This document shows, piece by piece, positions 33,210 through 41,484 of a stretch of DNA of 64,000 bases. The position numbers and the translations under genes were made by a program. The stretch covers positions 3,826,501 to 3,890,500 of the forward strand of contig NZ_CP152002.1 of NCBI RefSeq assembly GCF_038595055.1, given 5' to 3'. A model generated the notes under the pieces. The model did not search any database, was not told where the DNA came from, and worked only from the letters and a program-made list of their open reading frames with translations. The DNA is from Paenibacillus sp. FSL R7-0345 (GTDB lineage: Bacteria; Bacillota; Bacilli; Paenibacillales; Paenibacillaceae). Numbering within the stretch: the stretch's first letter is position 1; each line of letters opens with the position of its first letter.

Positions 33210-34655
33210 TCACAACTCGTAATCGTTCACGTCTTCTCTCGGCGGCGGTACAACCGCCGGCGGACGCTCATCGGTCAACGGCAGGATTACTGTTACTTGT
33301 GTGCCTTGGCCGAGCTCGCTGGCCATTTCCAGCTTACCGTGATGCAGCTCGACAATCTGCTGGGAAATCGCCAGTCCGAGGCCGGTTCCGCCGTTTAAGG
33401 CATCAACCTGGAAGAAGCGGTCCCGCACTCTGGACAGATGTGCTTCACTGATACCGATTCCGCTGTCCCTGACGATCACTGCCATTTCGGCCCCTGACAG
33501 ACGTTCTGCAGACAGAACGATGCTGGAATCCTCCGGGGAGAATTTGACGGCATTGTCTACAAGATTAAGGAACACCTGCTTGAGCCGGTTCGGATCCCCC
33601 TTGATGTAAATGCTGTCCTCACATTCGAGCACCAGATGAATCCGCTTCTTCTCTGCCTTGGCCCAGATATTCAGGATCGTCTCCTGCAGCACAACTTTGA
33701 TATCTGTCAGCACAACGGACAGCTTCATTTCATTTTGCTGCAGCTTGGAAAAGTCCAGGATCTCCTCCACCAGGCCGATCAGTCGGTCGCTTTCCTTCGA
33801 GATAATCCCCATCCCGAGCTTTGTCTCCTCCGGATCGTAACCGCCGGAAATCAGTGTCTCGCTCCAGCCTTTGATACTGGTCAGCGGAGTCCTTAGCTCA
33901 TGAGAGATTGAAGAAATGAAATCATCCTTGATCTGGTTGCTGCGGATAATCTCATCCGCCATATAATTCAGCGTAGTCGCCAGATCGCCGATTTCATATT
34001 TGTAATCCCCTTTGATCCGGGCGTTGAACCTGCCCTTCGCCATCTGGGCTGAGACGGCTGTAATATTATTCAGCGGCTTGACAATCGAATTCGCCAGACC
34101 AAAGCTGAACAGGACAACGATGACCATAACAGCCGCACCGATACCAATCGACGCCAGGGTAAGATTAAGCAGATCCTTATCAATCCGTTCCATTGAAGTG
34201 AGATAACGGATTACATATTTGTCCCGGCTGTTCACCTGAATCAGCTTGGAGACCGCCATGACACTTTCATTCGTTCCCGCCTGTCTGCCCACCCATTTGC
34301 CGATGCTTCCGCCGACAGCTTCCGGAACATCACTTGTAGTGATTGTCCGGTCTGGCTGAAATCCGGTGGAGCTGGTCAGGATATCCCCGCTGGTAGACAG
34401 CACTTCGAGCTCTGTATAATCCATGCTGAAGAAATCAAGCACCTTCTGCAGCTGGTTGGGCGAACGCTCGCCCGAGATTTCGTATTTCAGAAATTCCTCC
34501 GCCGTGCTGATATGGGTCGTAATCTTGCTGTACACACTGTCATAATAGTACGTCCGTATCGCCAGCAGGAAGATAACCTCTACGAGGAGAAGCGCCACAA
34601 AGACTACTAATATATAGTGCAGTACAATCTGTCTGCGCATCCCCTTCTTAATCAT
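33210..34655 (-). CDS. Two-component sensor histidine kinase
   Basis: A 481-residue membrane kinase: TM1 near residues 12-35, an extracellular sensor domain to about 160, TM2 about 165-190, HAMP (IVKPLNNITAVSAQMAKGRF), HisKA with the phosphorylated His in ISSISHELRTPLTSIKG, and HATPase with LKQVFLNLVDNAVKFS, VRDSGIGIS and GGTGLGLAIS. The ATG at 34655 overlaps the response regulator stop (ATGA), so they are co-translated. It is the last gene of a four-gene unit with the ABC ATPase and lipoprotein. The signal is unknown. Confidence 0.92.
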   Translation of the reverse strand: MIKKGMRRQIVLHYILVVFVALLLVEVIFLLAIRTYYYDSVYSKITTHISTAEEFLKYEISGERSPNQLQKVLDFFSMDYTELEVLSTSGDILTSSTGFQPDRTITTSDVPEAVGGSIGKWVGRQAGTNESVMAVSKLIQVNSRDKYVIRYLTSMERIDKDLLNLTLASIGIGAAVMVIVVLFSFGLANSIVKPLNNITAVSAQMAKGRFNARIKGDYKYEIGDLATTLNYMADEIIRSNQIKDDFISSISHELRTPLTSIKGWSETLISGGYDPEETKLGMGIISKESDRLIGLVEEILDFSKLQQNEMKLSVVLTDIKVVLQETILNIWAKAEKKRIHLVLECEDSIYIKGDPNRLKQVFLNLVDNAVKFSPEDSSIVLSAERLSGAEMAVIVRDSGIGISEAHLSRVRDRFFQVDALNGGTGLGLAISQQIVELHHGKLEMASELGQGTQVTVILPLTDERPPAVVPPPREDVNDYEL

Positions 34656-35350
34656 TGTCCCTGGCCTTTCCATTTATAGCCGTGCCCCCATACAGTCTGC
34701 AGATATTCGGGCTCCGACGGATTGTTTTCGATTTTTTGGCGCAGCCGGCGGATGTTCACATCGACGATCTTAGGATCGCCCATATACTCCTTGCCCCATA
34801 CATGATCCAGCAGGGAATCCCGGCTGAGCGGGGTATTTTCCTTCTCCAGGAAAAATTGCACCAGTGAAAATTCGGTCGGCGTCAGTTCGATCGCCTCCCC
34901 GCTGCGCTTGAACTGCTTGGAGATCAGATCCAGCGTAAACGGGCCGGAGTGGAAGGATACTTTGGCGGACTGCTCGCGGTGTACATTAACCCGGCGCAGC
35001 AGCGATTGAATACGTGCGATCAGCTCCGTCGGGCTGAACGGCTTGCTGACATGATCATCAGCACCTACGGACAGGGCATAAACCTTATCCTGTTCCTGCA
35101 CCTTGGCGGTCAGAAAGATAATCCCCAGCCGCTCATTCGTCTCACGGATGCGCCGGCATACCTCGAACCCGTCAATTCCCGGCACCATTACATCCAGCAG
35201 TGCAATATCGATATCAGGCACGGTGGTCAGCTTGTGCAGCGCTTCATTGCCGTCAGCCGCCTCCAGCACCTCGAATCCGTTACGCTTCAGGTTGATCACA
35301 ATAAAACTGCGGATGGATTCCTCATCCTCCAGTATCAGTACTTTACTCAT
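34652..35350 (-). CDS. OmpR-family response regulator
   Basis: A 232-residue DNA-binding regulator. The receiver domain has the acidic pair LEDEES, the phosphorylated Asp in IALLDVMVPGIDGFEV, Thr/Lys in FLTAKVQEQ and HVSKPFSP; the C-terminal winged helix is standard (ELTPTEFSLVQFFLEK, IVDVNIRRLRQKIE, VWGHGYKW). The ATG at 35350 follows AAGGAAGGG and lies 8 bases inside the lipoprotein gene's end; it overlaps the kinase gene by 4 bases. Targets are unknown, possibly its own operon. Confidence 0.93.
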   Translation of the reverse strand: MSKVLILEDEESIRSFIVINLKRNGFEVLEAADGNEALHKLTTVPDIDIALLDVMVPGIDGFEVCRRIRETNERLGIIFLTAKVQEQDKVYALSVGADDHVSKPFSPTELIARIQSLLRRVNVHREQSAKVSFHSGPFTLDLISKQFKRSGEAIELTPTEFSLVQFFLEKENTPLSRDSLLDHVWGKEYMGDPKIVDVNIRRLRQKIENNPSEPEYLQTVWGHGYKWKGQGQ

Positions 35351-36626
35351 CGATTCCCTTCCTTTCAATTGGAGCGGTTATTTTATCGTTGTCGCTCCCG
35401 CCCGTGCTCTGTACCAGTTCACCCCGGTAGCCGATGATTTTGTCCATATCCCGTCCAAGCACCTTCCAGCCGCTGCTCTTGACCCGGTCCCATTCCATCT
35501 GGGTGAAGAAGGTTACCTCGACCACCGTCTCCCCCGTATCTGACATGATGAATTTCAGCGATTTATCCTGTACGGATTTGGTATCCACCGTAATCTTTCC
35601 GTGCCATTCCGGCAAAAAATCAATCACGAAGCGGTCCGAGGAGTCACGGTACTTCTGCGCCGTAAAGCTCAGGCCGTCCTTCCCGTCCCATTTGTAATAG
35701 GAGGTGAAGTAGGGAATGGTTTCGGGGTCAAAATATTCCCAGCCGCTTGGCGCCTCCAGCATGCCAATTTCAATAATGCCGTCACCGTCAATGTCCTCGC
35801 TGACAATCTTCCGGTCCTTAAACGTATTGGCATCCCCCGGGATAACTACCCGCAGCTTGTTATTCTCCATTACAACTACAGTGGTATAGGCCGAGCGGGA
35901 ATCCACCGCCGCATCCAGGACAATACCTTCTTTATGCTCTGCTACTTTTCCTGAGACAATATTGTAATAATTATTAAAATACGGGTCCAGGTCATCCAGC
36001 TGGTCAAGCACCTTGAAGCCGTCGTCATACTGGTAGGTGGTTATTTTGTTCAGCTCATTGCGTTTAAAATACACCAGCGTCAGATCAGCGGTCCCGTCTT
36101 CATTCAGGTCATCCACCATATATTTGGTGTACGGCTGGGCCAGCAGCTCCTCCAGCTCGCCGCCGGAATAGGAGTAAACGACTACCCCCTTCTCTTCCCC
36201 GCGTGAATATCCGGTAATGATATCCAGCTTGCCGTCCCCGGTCACATCCCTCAGGTCAACGGATTCCAGCTGCGTTCCGTCACCGTCAAAGACGAGCTTC
36301 TTCACCCAGCCGTCCTCTGTTTTCTCCAGTATCATACCGTGGATCAGGACCGACTCGTTCTCTGTCAGATAAAAAACCAGCGTCTCCATCGTGCCGTCCT
36401 TATCAAAATCCTCAGTAAATATGGAGCTGTCCTCATCACCGGAAGGACGGATCAGCGAAGCACTGGCCGGCATCTGGGATTTGATAGCGGTCATAAGCGA
36501 GGCTTTGTCGGCGGTCAGCTCCGGAGACTTCATCTTCGAAACAGGATCGCTGATGAAGGTACAGCCCGACAGTACGGACAATGACAGGACAGCCGCCGTC
36601 AGACGTCTGGGAATACATAGATTCAA
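35343..36626 (-). CDS. Lipoprotein with VCBS/FG-GAP-like calcium-type repeats
   Basis: A 427-residue exported lipoprotein; the lipobox is LSVLSGCTF with Cys 22. Four DxDxDG-like loops recur (DFDKDGTME, DVTGDGKLD, DLNEDGTAD, DIDGDGIIE), as in VCBS/FG-GAP beta-propeller proteins, so it probably folds into a Ca-binding propeller on the outer membrane face. TTG start is likely. It follows an ABC ATPase gene by 38 bases and overlaps the response regulator gene by 8, so it is embedded in a signalling operon. Function unknown; it may sense or bind an extracellular ligand for the kinase (inference). Confidence 0.8.
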   Translation of the reverse strand: MNLCIPRRLTAAVLSLSVLSGCTFISDPVSKMKSPELTADKASLMTAIKSQMPASASLIRPSGDEDSSIFTEDFDKDGTMETLVFYLTENESVLIHGMILEKTEDGWVKKLVFDGDGTQLESVDLRDVTGDGKLDIITGYSRGEEKGVVVYSYSGGELEELLAQPYTKYMVDDLNEDGTADLTLVYFKRNELNKITTYQYDDGFKVLDQLDDLDPYFNNYYNIVSGKVAEHKEGIVLDAAVDSRSAYTTVVVMENNKLRVVIPGDANTFKDRKIVSEDIDGDGIIEIGMLEAPSGWEYFDPETIPYFTSYYKWDGKDGLSFTAQKYRDSSDRFVIDFLPEWHGKITVDTKSVQDKSLKFIMSDTGETVVEVTFFTQMEWDRVKSSGWKVLGRDMDKIIGYRGELVQSTGGSDNDKITAPIERKGIDE

Positions 36627-36664
36627 ACTTCATCACTCTTTCCTTGTTTCATAGCTCTACTCTG

Positions 36665-37390
36665 TTACAGGTTTATACGCTCCTGGGAAGTCAGGCGGCG
36701 TCCTCTTACATCATGCTTGATTCTGCCGTTTTCCAGCACCCACAGCCGCGTTGCATAACGTTCCGCCAGCTCGAGCGGAAGTACAGTAATTACAGTCAGT
36801 CCCGTTTCTTTGCAGAGTCTGCGCAGCGTCTCCAGGACACCCTCAGCTGTCCGCGGATCCAGGCCAGTTACCGGCTCGTCGGCCAATATCACCTTGGCTC
36901 CGTGTACAAGGGCACGGGCAATGGCTACACGCTGGCGCTCGCCCCCGCTGAGCTGGCTTGTCTTCAGCTTGGCCTTATCCAGCAGTCCGAGCGTATCCAG
37001 CTCGTCCATTGCCCCCATATAATCATCCTGACGGACCATCCCGGTCACCATCCGCCATAGCGGCGTCTGTGAAGCCTGGCCGATCAGTACATTCTTCAGT
37101 GCGGTACGGTTCGGGTTAAGCTCAGCATTCTGCTCCAGATAGGCCCATTCGCGGCGGATCTTGCGTCTGCCGGCGAGCGGGCTTTTCATAATATCGATCC
37201 CGTCCACCCGGAAGTTCCCTCTATCCCATTTCTCGCGCAGCGCCAGACAGCGAAGCAGCGTGGACTTGCCGCTTCCGCTTGCTCCCACCAGCACTACGAG
37301 CTCCCCCGGCTCTAATTGAAAACCGATATCCTGCAGAACGGGCATTTTGTCTTCTCCGACTGCTTTGGCTAGATGTTCAACTGTAATCAT
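36665..37390 (-). CDS. ABC transporter ATP-binding protein, no cognate permease nearby
   Basis: A 241-residue ABC ATPase. Walker A (VGASGSGKST), Q-loop (WAYLEQNAEL), signature (LSGGERQRVAIA) and Walker B (VILADEPVTGLD) are intact. The H-loop is not: where relatives have a histidine (NLH in PhnC, THE in MetN-type) this protein reads ITVLPLELAERYA, with Pro in that place. It resembles PhnC-type ATPases. No permease gene is adjacent; it is the first gene of the unit with the lipoprotein and two-component genes. It may energise a distant permease or act as a non-transport ATPase. Confidence 0.85.
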   Translation of the reverse strand: MITVEHLAKAVGEDKMPVLQDIGFQLEPGELVVLVGASGSGKSTLLRCLALREKWDRGNFRVDGIDIMKSPLAGRRKIRREWAYLEQNAELNPNRTALKNVLIGQASQTPLWRMVTGMVRQDDYMGAMDELDTLGLLDKAKLKTSQLSGGERQRVAIARALVHGAKVILADEPVTGLDPRTAEGVLETLRRLCKETGLTVITVLPLELAERYATRLWVLENGRIKHDVRGRRLTSQERINL

Positions 37391-37480
37391 AGTTCAGCCT
37401 CTCCCTGTTTTGGTCTCTATTCTATAGTGTACTCTGAAAGCGGGACCAATTACCATGCGTACATCTGTTCTTATCTTATC

Positions 37481-38656
37481 TCAATTCAGCTGCCGTGGCG
37501 AGAATAATAACCCGGTCAGGCCGAACAAAATATAGAAACCGCCCAGCAGCACGAATACGCCGTTGCCCCAGCCGAATTCCAGCAGCAGGCCGCCGATGCC
37601 CGGACCGATGATACTGCCTATACTAAAATGAAAAGAAGAAACCACATTGGCTGCAGGCAGCAGATTGCGCGGCAGAATGTCCGCCGCATAGCTGAGCCCC
37701 AGCGAGAAGAAAGAGCCGACAAGGCCCCCGGCTGCCAGCAGCAGGAGCAGTGTCAATCCAAAATGTCCGCCGGCAATAGGCAGCAGAGTAAAGGCCAGAC
37801 CGCCCGCGGTTCCGGCAAAAATCAGAATTTTTTTGCGCCCGAACCGGTCGCTCCACATACCCAGCGGCAGCTGGAGCAGCAGGCCGCCGATTCCGGCAAA
37901 CGGCAGCAGGGTGGCGATCTGGTCTGTAGTGAACCCTGAACGGAGCCCATACACCGGGAAATTGCTGTTCAGGCTTGCTTCCATGTATCCGTACAGCAGC
38001 GCCGGAATTAGCGCATACCAGGCCAGGCTGTAGCTGCGACCGAACCGGCGGGCCTGTCCCTCACTGTGTTCCACTTTATCAGGCCGGGAATTCGGCAATT
38101 TAAACAGAACCAGCATAAGGGCCAGCATAAACAATCCGGCCAGGATCAGAAAAGGAGCAGCCTCACCGAAGCGCAACAGGCTGATTCCGGCCGGGCCGAG
38201 GCTGAAGCCGAGTCCGTAGGACATCCCGTAGAGCGAGAGATTGCGTCCCCTGTGCTCTGCCGGAGCCATTAACAGCACCCAGAGCTGGGCTGCATAGTTG
38301 ATTGCCGAGTCTCCGATGCCGACAAGCAGGCGCAGGATGAACCACACCTTGATGCCGGGCAGCAGCGGGAACAACAGCAGGGTTACCAGGACGAGACTGA
38401 GTCCGGCGGCTATCAGTTTCTTGAAGCCGATGGCGCCAAGCACCCGTTCAGCAACGAGGGTCATAGCAAAGGAGCCGACGTAAAGGGCTGCGGCGTTTAA
38501 TCCGTTGAGCGACGAGGAAACGCCCTTTTGTTCAAGCAGGATCGAGAGCACCGGCAACAGCAGCCCCTGACTTAGCCCTGCGGCGATAATGACGGTAATA
38601 AGAATGAAATAGTTCAGCTTACTGTTGGATCGTGTAGATGAAAGCGGGTCTGACAC
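37481..38656 (-). CDS. MFS transporter
   Basis: A 391-residue, 12-helix major facilitator, probably an efflux pump or sugar-type exporter. The signature loop between TM2 and TM3 region and the second-half motif GMWSDRFGRKKILIFAG (about residues 250-265) are typical. The GTG start at 38656 follows AAGGAGG by 8 bases; an upstream in-frame ATG lacks a binding site. It is divergent from the ArsR-type regulator at 38800, which probably controls it (inference). The substrate is unknown. Confidence 0.88.
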   Translation of the reverse strand: MSDPLSSTRSNSKLNYFILITVIIAAGLSQGLLLPVLSILLEQKGVSSSLNGLNAAALYVGSFAMTLVAERVLGAIGFKKLIAAGLSLVLVTLLLFPLLPGIKVWFILRLLVGIGDSAINYAAQLWVLLMAPAEHRGRNLSLYGMSYGLGFSLGPAGISLLRFGEAAPFLILAGLFMLALMLVLFKLPNSRPDKVEHSEGQARRFGRSYSLAWYALIPALLYGYMEASLNSNFPVYGLRSGFTTDQIATLLPFAGIGGLLLQLPLGMWSDRFGRKKILIFAGTAGGLAFTLLPIAGGHFGLTLLLLLAAGGLVGSFFSLGLSYAADILPRNLLPAANVVSSFHFSIGSIIGPGIGGLLLEFGWGNGVFVLLGGFYILFGLTGLLFSPRQLN

Positions 38657-38799
38657 AGGTAAATCCTCCTTGAACGTTATCAGGTAAATACGGACATAAC
38701 TTGCCCCGGAAGGCAAACATGGAACATTATAGTGGACAACCTTCTTCAAAACAAGAGATAATATATAGAAGTGACCGATTTCCTGGGGGTGCAAGCTGC

Positions 38800-39723
38800 A
38801 TGACTTATGAACTCAAAATTGATGTCTCGCCTGTCTATGAGCTGATTGACAGTTTTATGTTATATGTTACACGAAAATGGATTTCCAACCTGGATATCGG
38901 CCCTGACTGGATCCGCGATATTGACGGCCGCATTCCTCCTCAGCAGGTAACCACCCTCCGGCAGGCCGCCGAATGGCCTTTTACCGATTATGATGTCCTG
39001 TACGTCTGGGCTTACCGCCGCCAGCCTGCATCGAAGGTGCTGCAATTCCTGAATGAACTGGAAACGCAGTCACTGGAAGAGTGCTTTGCCCAGACTGCGC
39101 CGCTGTTTCCGGATTTTACAATTTCAGAATGCGCACGGATCAAACGGGATTATCCCCCGCTCCTGAGGCTGTGGTACGAGCAGTATTTCCGCCATACCGA
39201 GCAGAAGCTGCTGCCGATCCTGATCGAGGACGCCTCCGAGAAAAAAATGCTGGAGAGCAAAATGGGCTCTGCAGCGCTGATTGAGTATGCTTCAGGCGGC
39301 GTAGTCATTGAGGATATTCCTGATCTGCAGACTGTGGTGCTGCTACCGACCATTCATAACCGGCCGATCAATATGTATTGCTTCTATAATACACTTATGA
39401 TTATCCAGTATCCTGTGGATGTCCCCTCCGACAATGAGGACGAGCCCCCTACTGTCCTGCTGCGCCTGACCAAAGCGCTGTCTGATCCGACCAGACTCCG
39501 GCTGCTCCGCTACGCTGCACATGAACCCAAAACGCTGTGGGAGCTGCAGTCTGTGCTCGGCCAGACCAGTGATACGATGATGCATCATCTGCTGATGCTG
39601 CGTGTCGCCGGCCTGCTGCGGGTTCATCTGGGCAGTGAAGGCGAAGGCAATGAACGCTACAGTGTCCGGCCGGACGGCGCATCCGATCTGCAGATGTTCC
39701 TTGAGTCTTATATTCGTTTATAA
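38800..39723 (+). CDS. ArsR-type winged-helix regulator with large N-terminal domain
   Basis: A 307-residue regulator. The C-terminal quarter (about residues 215-300) is an ArsR winged helix, with KALSDPTRLRLLRY (the typical DPTRL start), TLWELQSVLGQTSDTMMHHL as recognition helix region. The first 200 residues form a domain I do not recognise, perhaps ligand binding. No metal-binding cysteine motif of classic ArsR is seen, so it is not likely a metal sensor. The ATG at 38800 follows a GGGGG stretch. Divergent from the MFS gene across 143 bases. Confidence 0.75.
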   Translation: MTYELKIDVSPVYELIDSFMLYVTRKWISNLDIGPDWIRDIDGRIPPQQVTTLRQAAEWPFTDYDVLYVWAYRRQPASKVLQFLNELETQSLEECFAQTAPLFPDFTISECARIKRDYPPLLRLWYEQYFRHTEQKLLPILIEDASEKKMLESKMGSAALIEYASGGVVIEDIPDLQTVVLLPTIHNRPINMYCFYNTLMIIQYPVDVPSDNEDEPPTVLLRLTKALSDPTRLRLLRYAAHEPKTLWELQSVLGQTSDTMMHHLLMLRVAGLLRVHLGSEGEGNERYSVRPDGASDLQMFLESYIRL

Positions 39724-39778
39724 TAACTATATTCAGTCAGAGATTGCTGACTAACTTACAGGTTTAGGAGTGAGCGTT

Positions 39779-40531
39779 ATGAAATATTTGCCGCAACAAG
39801 TTATTTTTGATCTGGACGACACCCTGGTACACTGCAACAAATATTTTGACCTCATTCTGGGGCAGTACTTTGAGCTCATGTCCGATTGGTTCGGCGAATA
39901 TGGCCCGACAACCGGCGAATTCCGCAGCAAGCAGGTGGAGATTGATGTGGAAACAGTCAGCACCAGCGGACTGGCCAGCGACAATTTCCCGAAATCCCTG
40001 ATTGCTACCTATCACTTTTTCTGCGCTAAATATAACCGGGCTGCCGATCCTTATCATGAGCAGCAGCTGATGAAGCTCGGGCTGAGCGTCTATGACCAGG
40101 AGGTTGAGGCCTATCCGGGAATGGTGGAAACGCTCGACGCGCTCAAGCATGACGGGCACGACCTGTATTTGTATACAGGCGGAGACGATACTATCCAGCA
40201 GCGTAAAATTGAGCAGATGAAGCTCGATATTTATTTTGACGACCGGATCTTTATCCGCCAGCACAAAAACATTGAGTCACTTGAAAATATCCTCATGTCA
40301 TATCCGTTCGAACGCCAGCGCACCTGGATGATCGGCAATTCCCTGCGCACTGACGTGCTCCCGGCCTTGACTGCCGGCATTAACAGCATCTACCTGAAGC
40401 AGCAAAATGAATGGCTGTACAACCTGATTGAGCTTCAGCGGGAAATGCAGCAGTCGGTCATGACGATCTCCTCGATCAGTGAGGTTCCGCCGGTCATCCG
40501 TACGGCCTCCAAGCTGCAAAGCCACGGCTGA
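39779..40531 (+). CDS. HAD superfamily hydrolase
   Basis: A 250-residue phosphohydrolase-type protein. The catalytic aspartates are in VIFDLDDTLVHCN (residues 8-20), motif II is YTGGDD, and motif IV is WMIGNSLRTDVLPA with the metal Asp. A helical cap domain lies between residues 20 and 110. The substrate is unknown. The ATG at 39779 follows AGGAG by about 8 bases; a GTG at 39770 is an alternative. It follows the ArsR-type gene on the same strand. Confidence 0.88.
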   Translation: MKYLPQQVIFDLDDTLVHCNKYFDLILGQYFELMSDWFGEYGPTTGEFRSKQVEIDVETVSTSGLASDNFPKSLIATYHFFCAKYNRAADPYHEQQLMKLGLSVYDQEVEAYPGMVETLDALKHDGHDLYLYTGGDDTIQQRKIEQMKLDIYFDDRIFIRQHKNIESLENILMSYPFERQRTWMIGNSLRTDVLPALTAGINSIYLKQQNEWLYNLIELQREMQQSVMTISSISEVPPVIRTASKLQSHG

Positions 40532-40639
40532 TATCAGCTAATCCGGATAAGCCTCCTGTTACAAATGCCATAGGCATTTGACAGCCGCTGTGTTTATACT
40601 GTTTGAGAAGATTTTTCCATCTCAATCAGGAGGCTTAGA

Positions 40640-41401
40640 ATGAACAAGCAAGCAAGTCCTAACCGTACACAAAATAAGCAGTCTGTCCGGAAGAACACCG
40701 GCTCCCGTCTGCTGCCCATGCTGCTTGGTATCATCGCTGTTATTCTGGCAATTGTACTTATCTATGTCCTTACAGACGGCAACTCCAAAGAAGAAAATGC
40801 GCTTGAAGGGCTGCCTAATTACACGGATGTAAAAGGTACAATTACAGTTGACGGTCTGAAGTATGAGAAGCAGCCGCATCTGGGCAGTCCGGACGCCAAG
40901 GTCAAGGTGATCGAGTTCGCCGATTTCAAATGCCCGGCCTGCAAGAAATGGACCGAAGTTAATCTGGATACCTTCATCAAGGATTATGTGGACACCGGAA
41001 AAGCCGAGCTTTATTTCATGAACTTCGCCTTTATCGACCGTGACTCTTATCTCGCGGCCAGCGCCGGGGAAGCGATCTTTAAGCAGAGCAACGAGAAGTT
41101 CTGGGAATATGTCCATGAGCTGTACGCCAATCAGGGCGATGAGAGCACCATCTGGGCTACCCAGAAATTCATCCTTAACTTTGTCAAAGAGAACATTGAT
41201 GGCATTGATTATACCCGGTTCGAGCAGGATGTGAAGAATCACACCTACATGTATGACGTTAAGGAAGATTTCAAAATTGCCGGAGCGTACGGCGTTAACG
41301 GTACTCCCAAATTTATGGTGAACGGCGTCCTGCTGCCGGATTCCTCTTATGAGGGATTAACAGCCGCGATTGAGAGCAGCCTGGCGGAGACTGCGAAATA
41401 A
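40640..41401 (+). CDS. Membrane-anchored DsbA-like thiol-disulfide oxidoreductase
   Basis: A 253-residue protein, anchored by an N-terminal helix (residues 25-48, LLGIIAVILAIVLIYVL), with a thioredoxin-like DsbA domain outside. The active site is FADFKCPACKKW (CPAC) and the cis-proline loop is GVNGTPKFMVNG. It matches BdbD/DsbA-type oxidases, which form disulfides in secreted proteins. No bdbC-like DsbB partner is adjacent. AGGAGG precedes the ATG, and a good terminator follows. Confidence 0.9.
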   Translation: MNKQASPNRTQNKQSVRKNTGSRLLPMLLGIIAVILAIVLIYVLTDGNSKEENALEGLPNYTDVKGTITVDGLKYEKQPHLGSPDAKVKVIEFADFKCPACKKWTEVNLDTFIKDYVDTGKAELYFMNFAFIDRDSYLAASAGEAIFKQSNEKFWEYVHELYANQGDESTIWATQKFILNFVKENIDGIDYTRFEQDVKNHTYMYDVKEDFKIAGAYGVNGTPKFMVNGVLLPDSSYEGLTAAIESSLAETAK

Positions 41402-41422
41402 GCATAGGTTTGTGCAAAAGAG

Positions 41423-41475
41423 GAGGATGCAGCCTGCCGGGAGATCCCGCGGTCAGGCTGCATCCTCTTTTTTTT
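41423..41475 (+). terminator. Terminator between DsbA-like gene and topB
   Basis: A 14-bp perfect stem (GAGGATGCAGCCTG at 41423-41436 with 41454-41467) followed by TTTTTTTT. The A-rich left flank could also serve the convergent topB. Confidence 0.88.
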
Positions 41476-41484
41476 ACAACCAAG

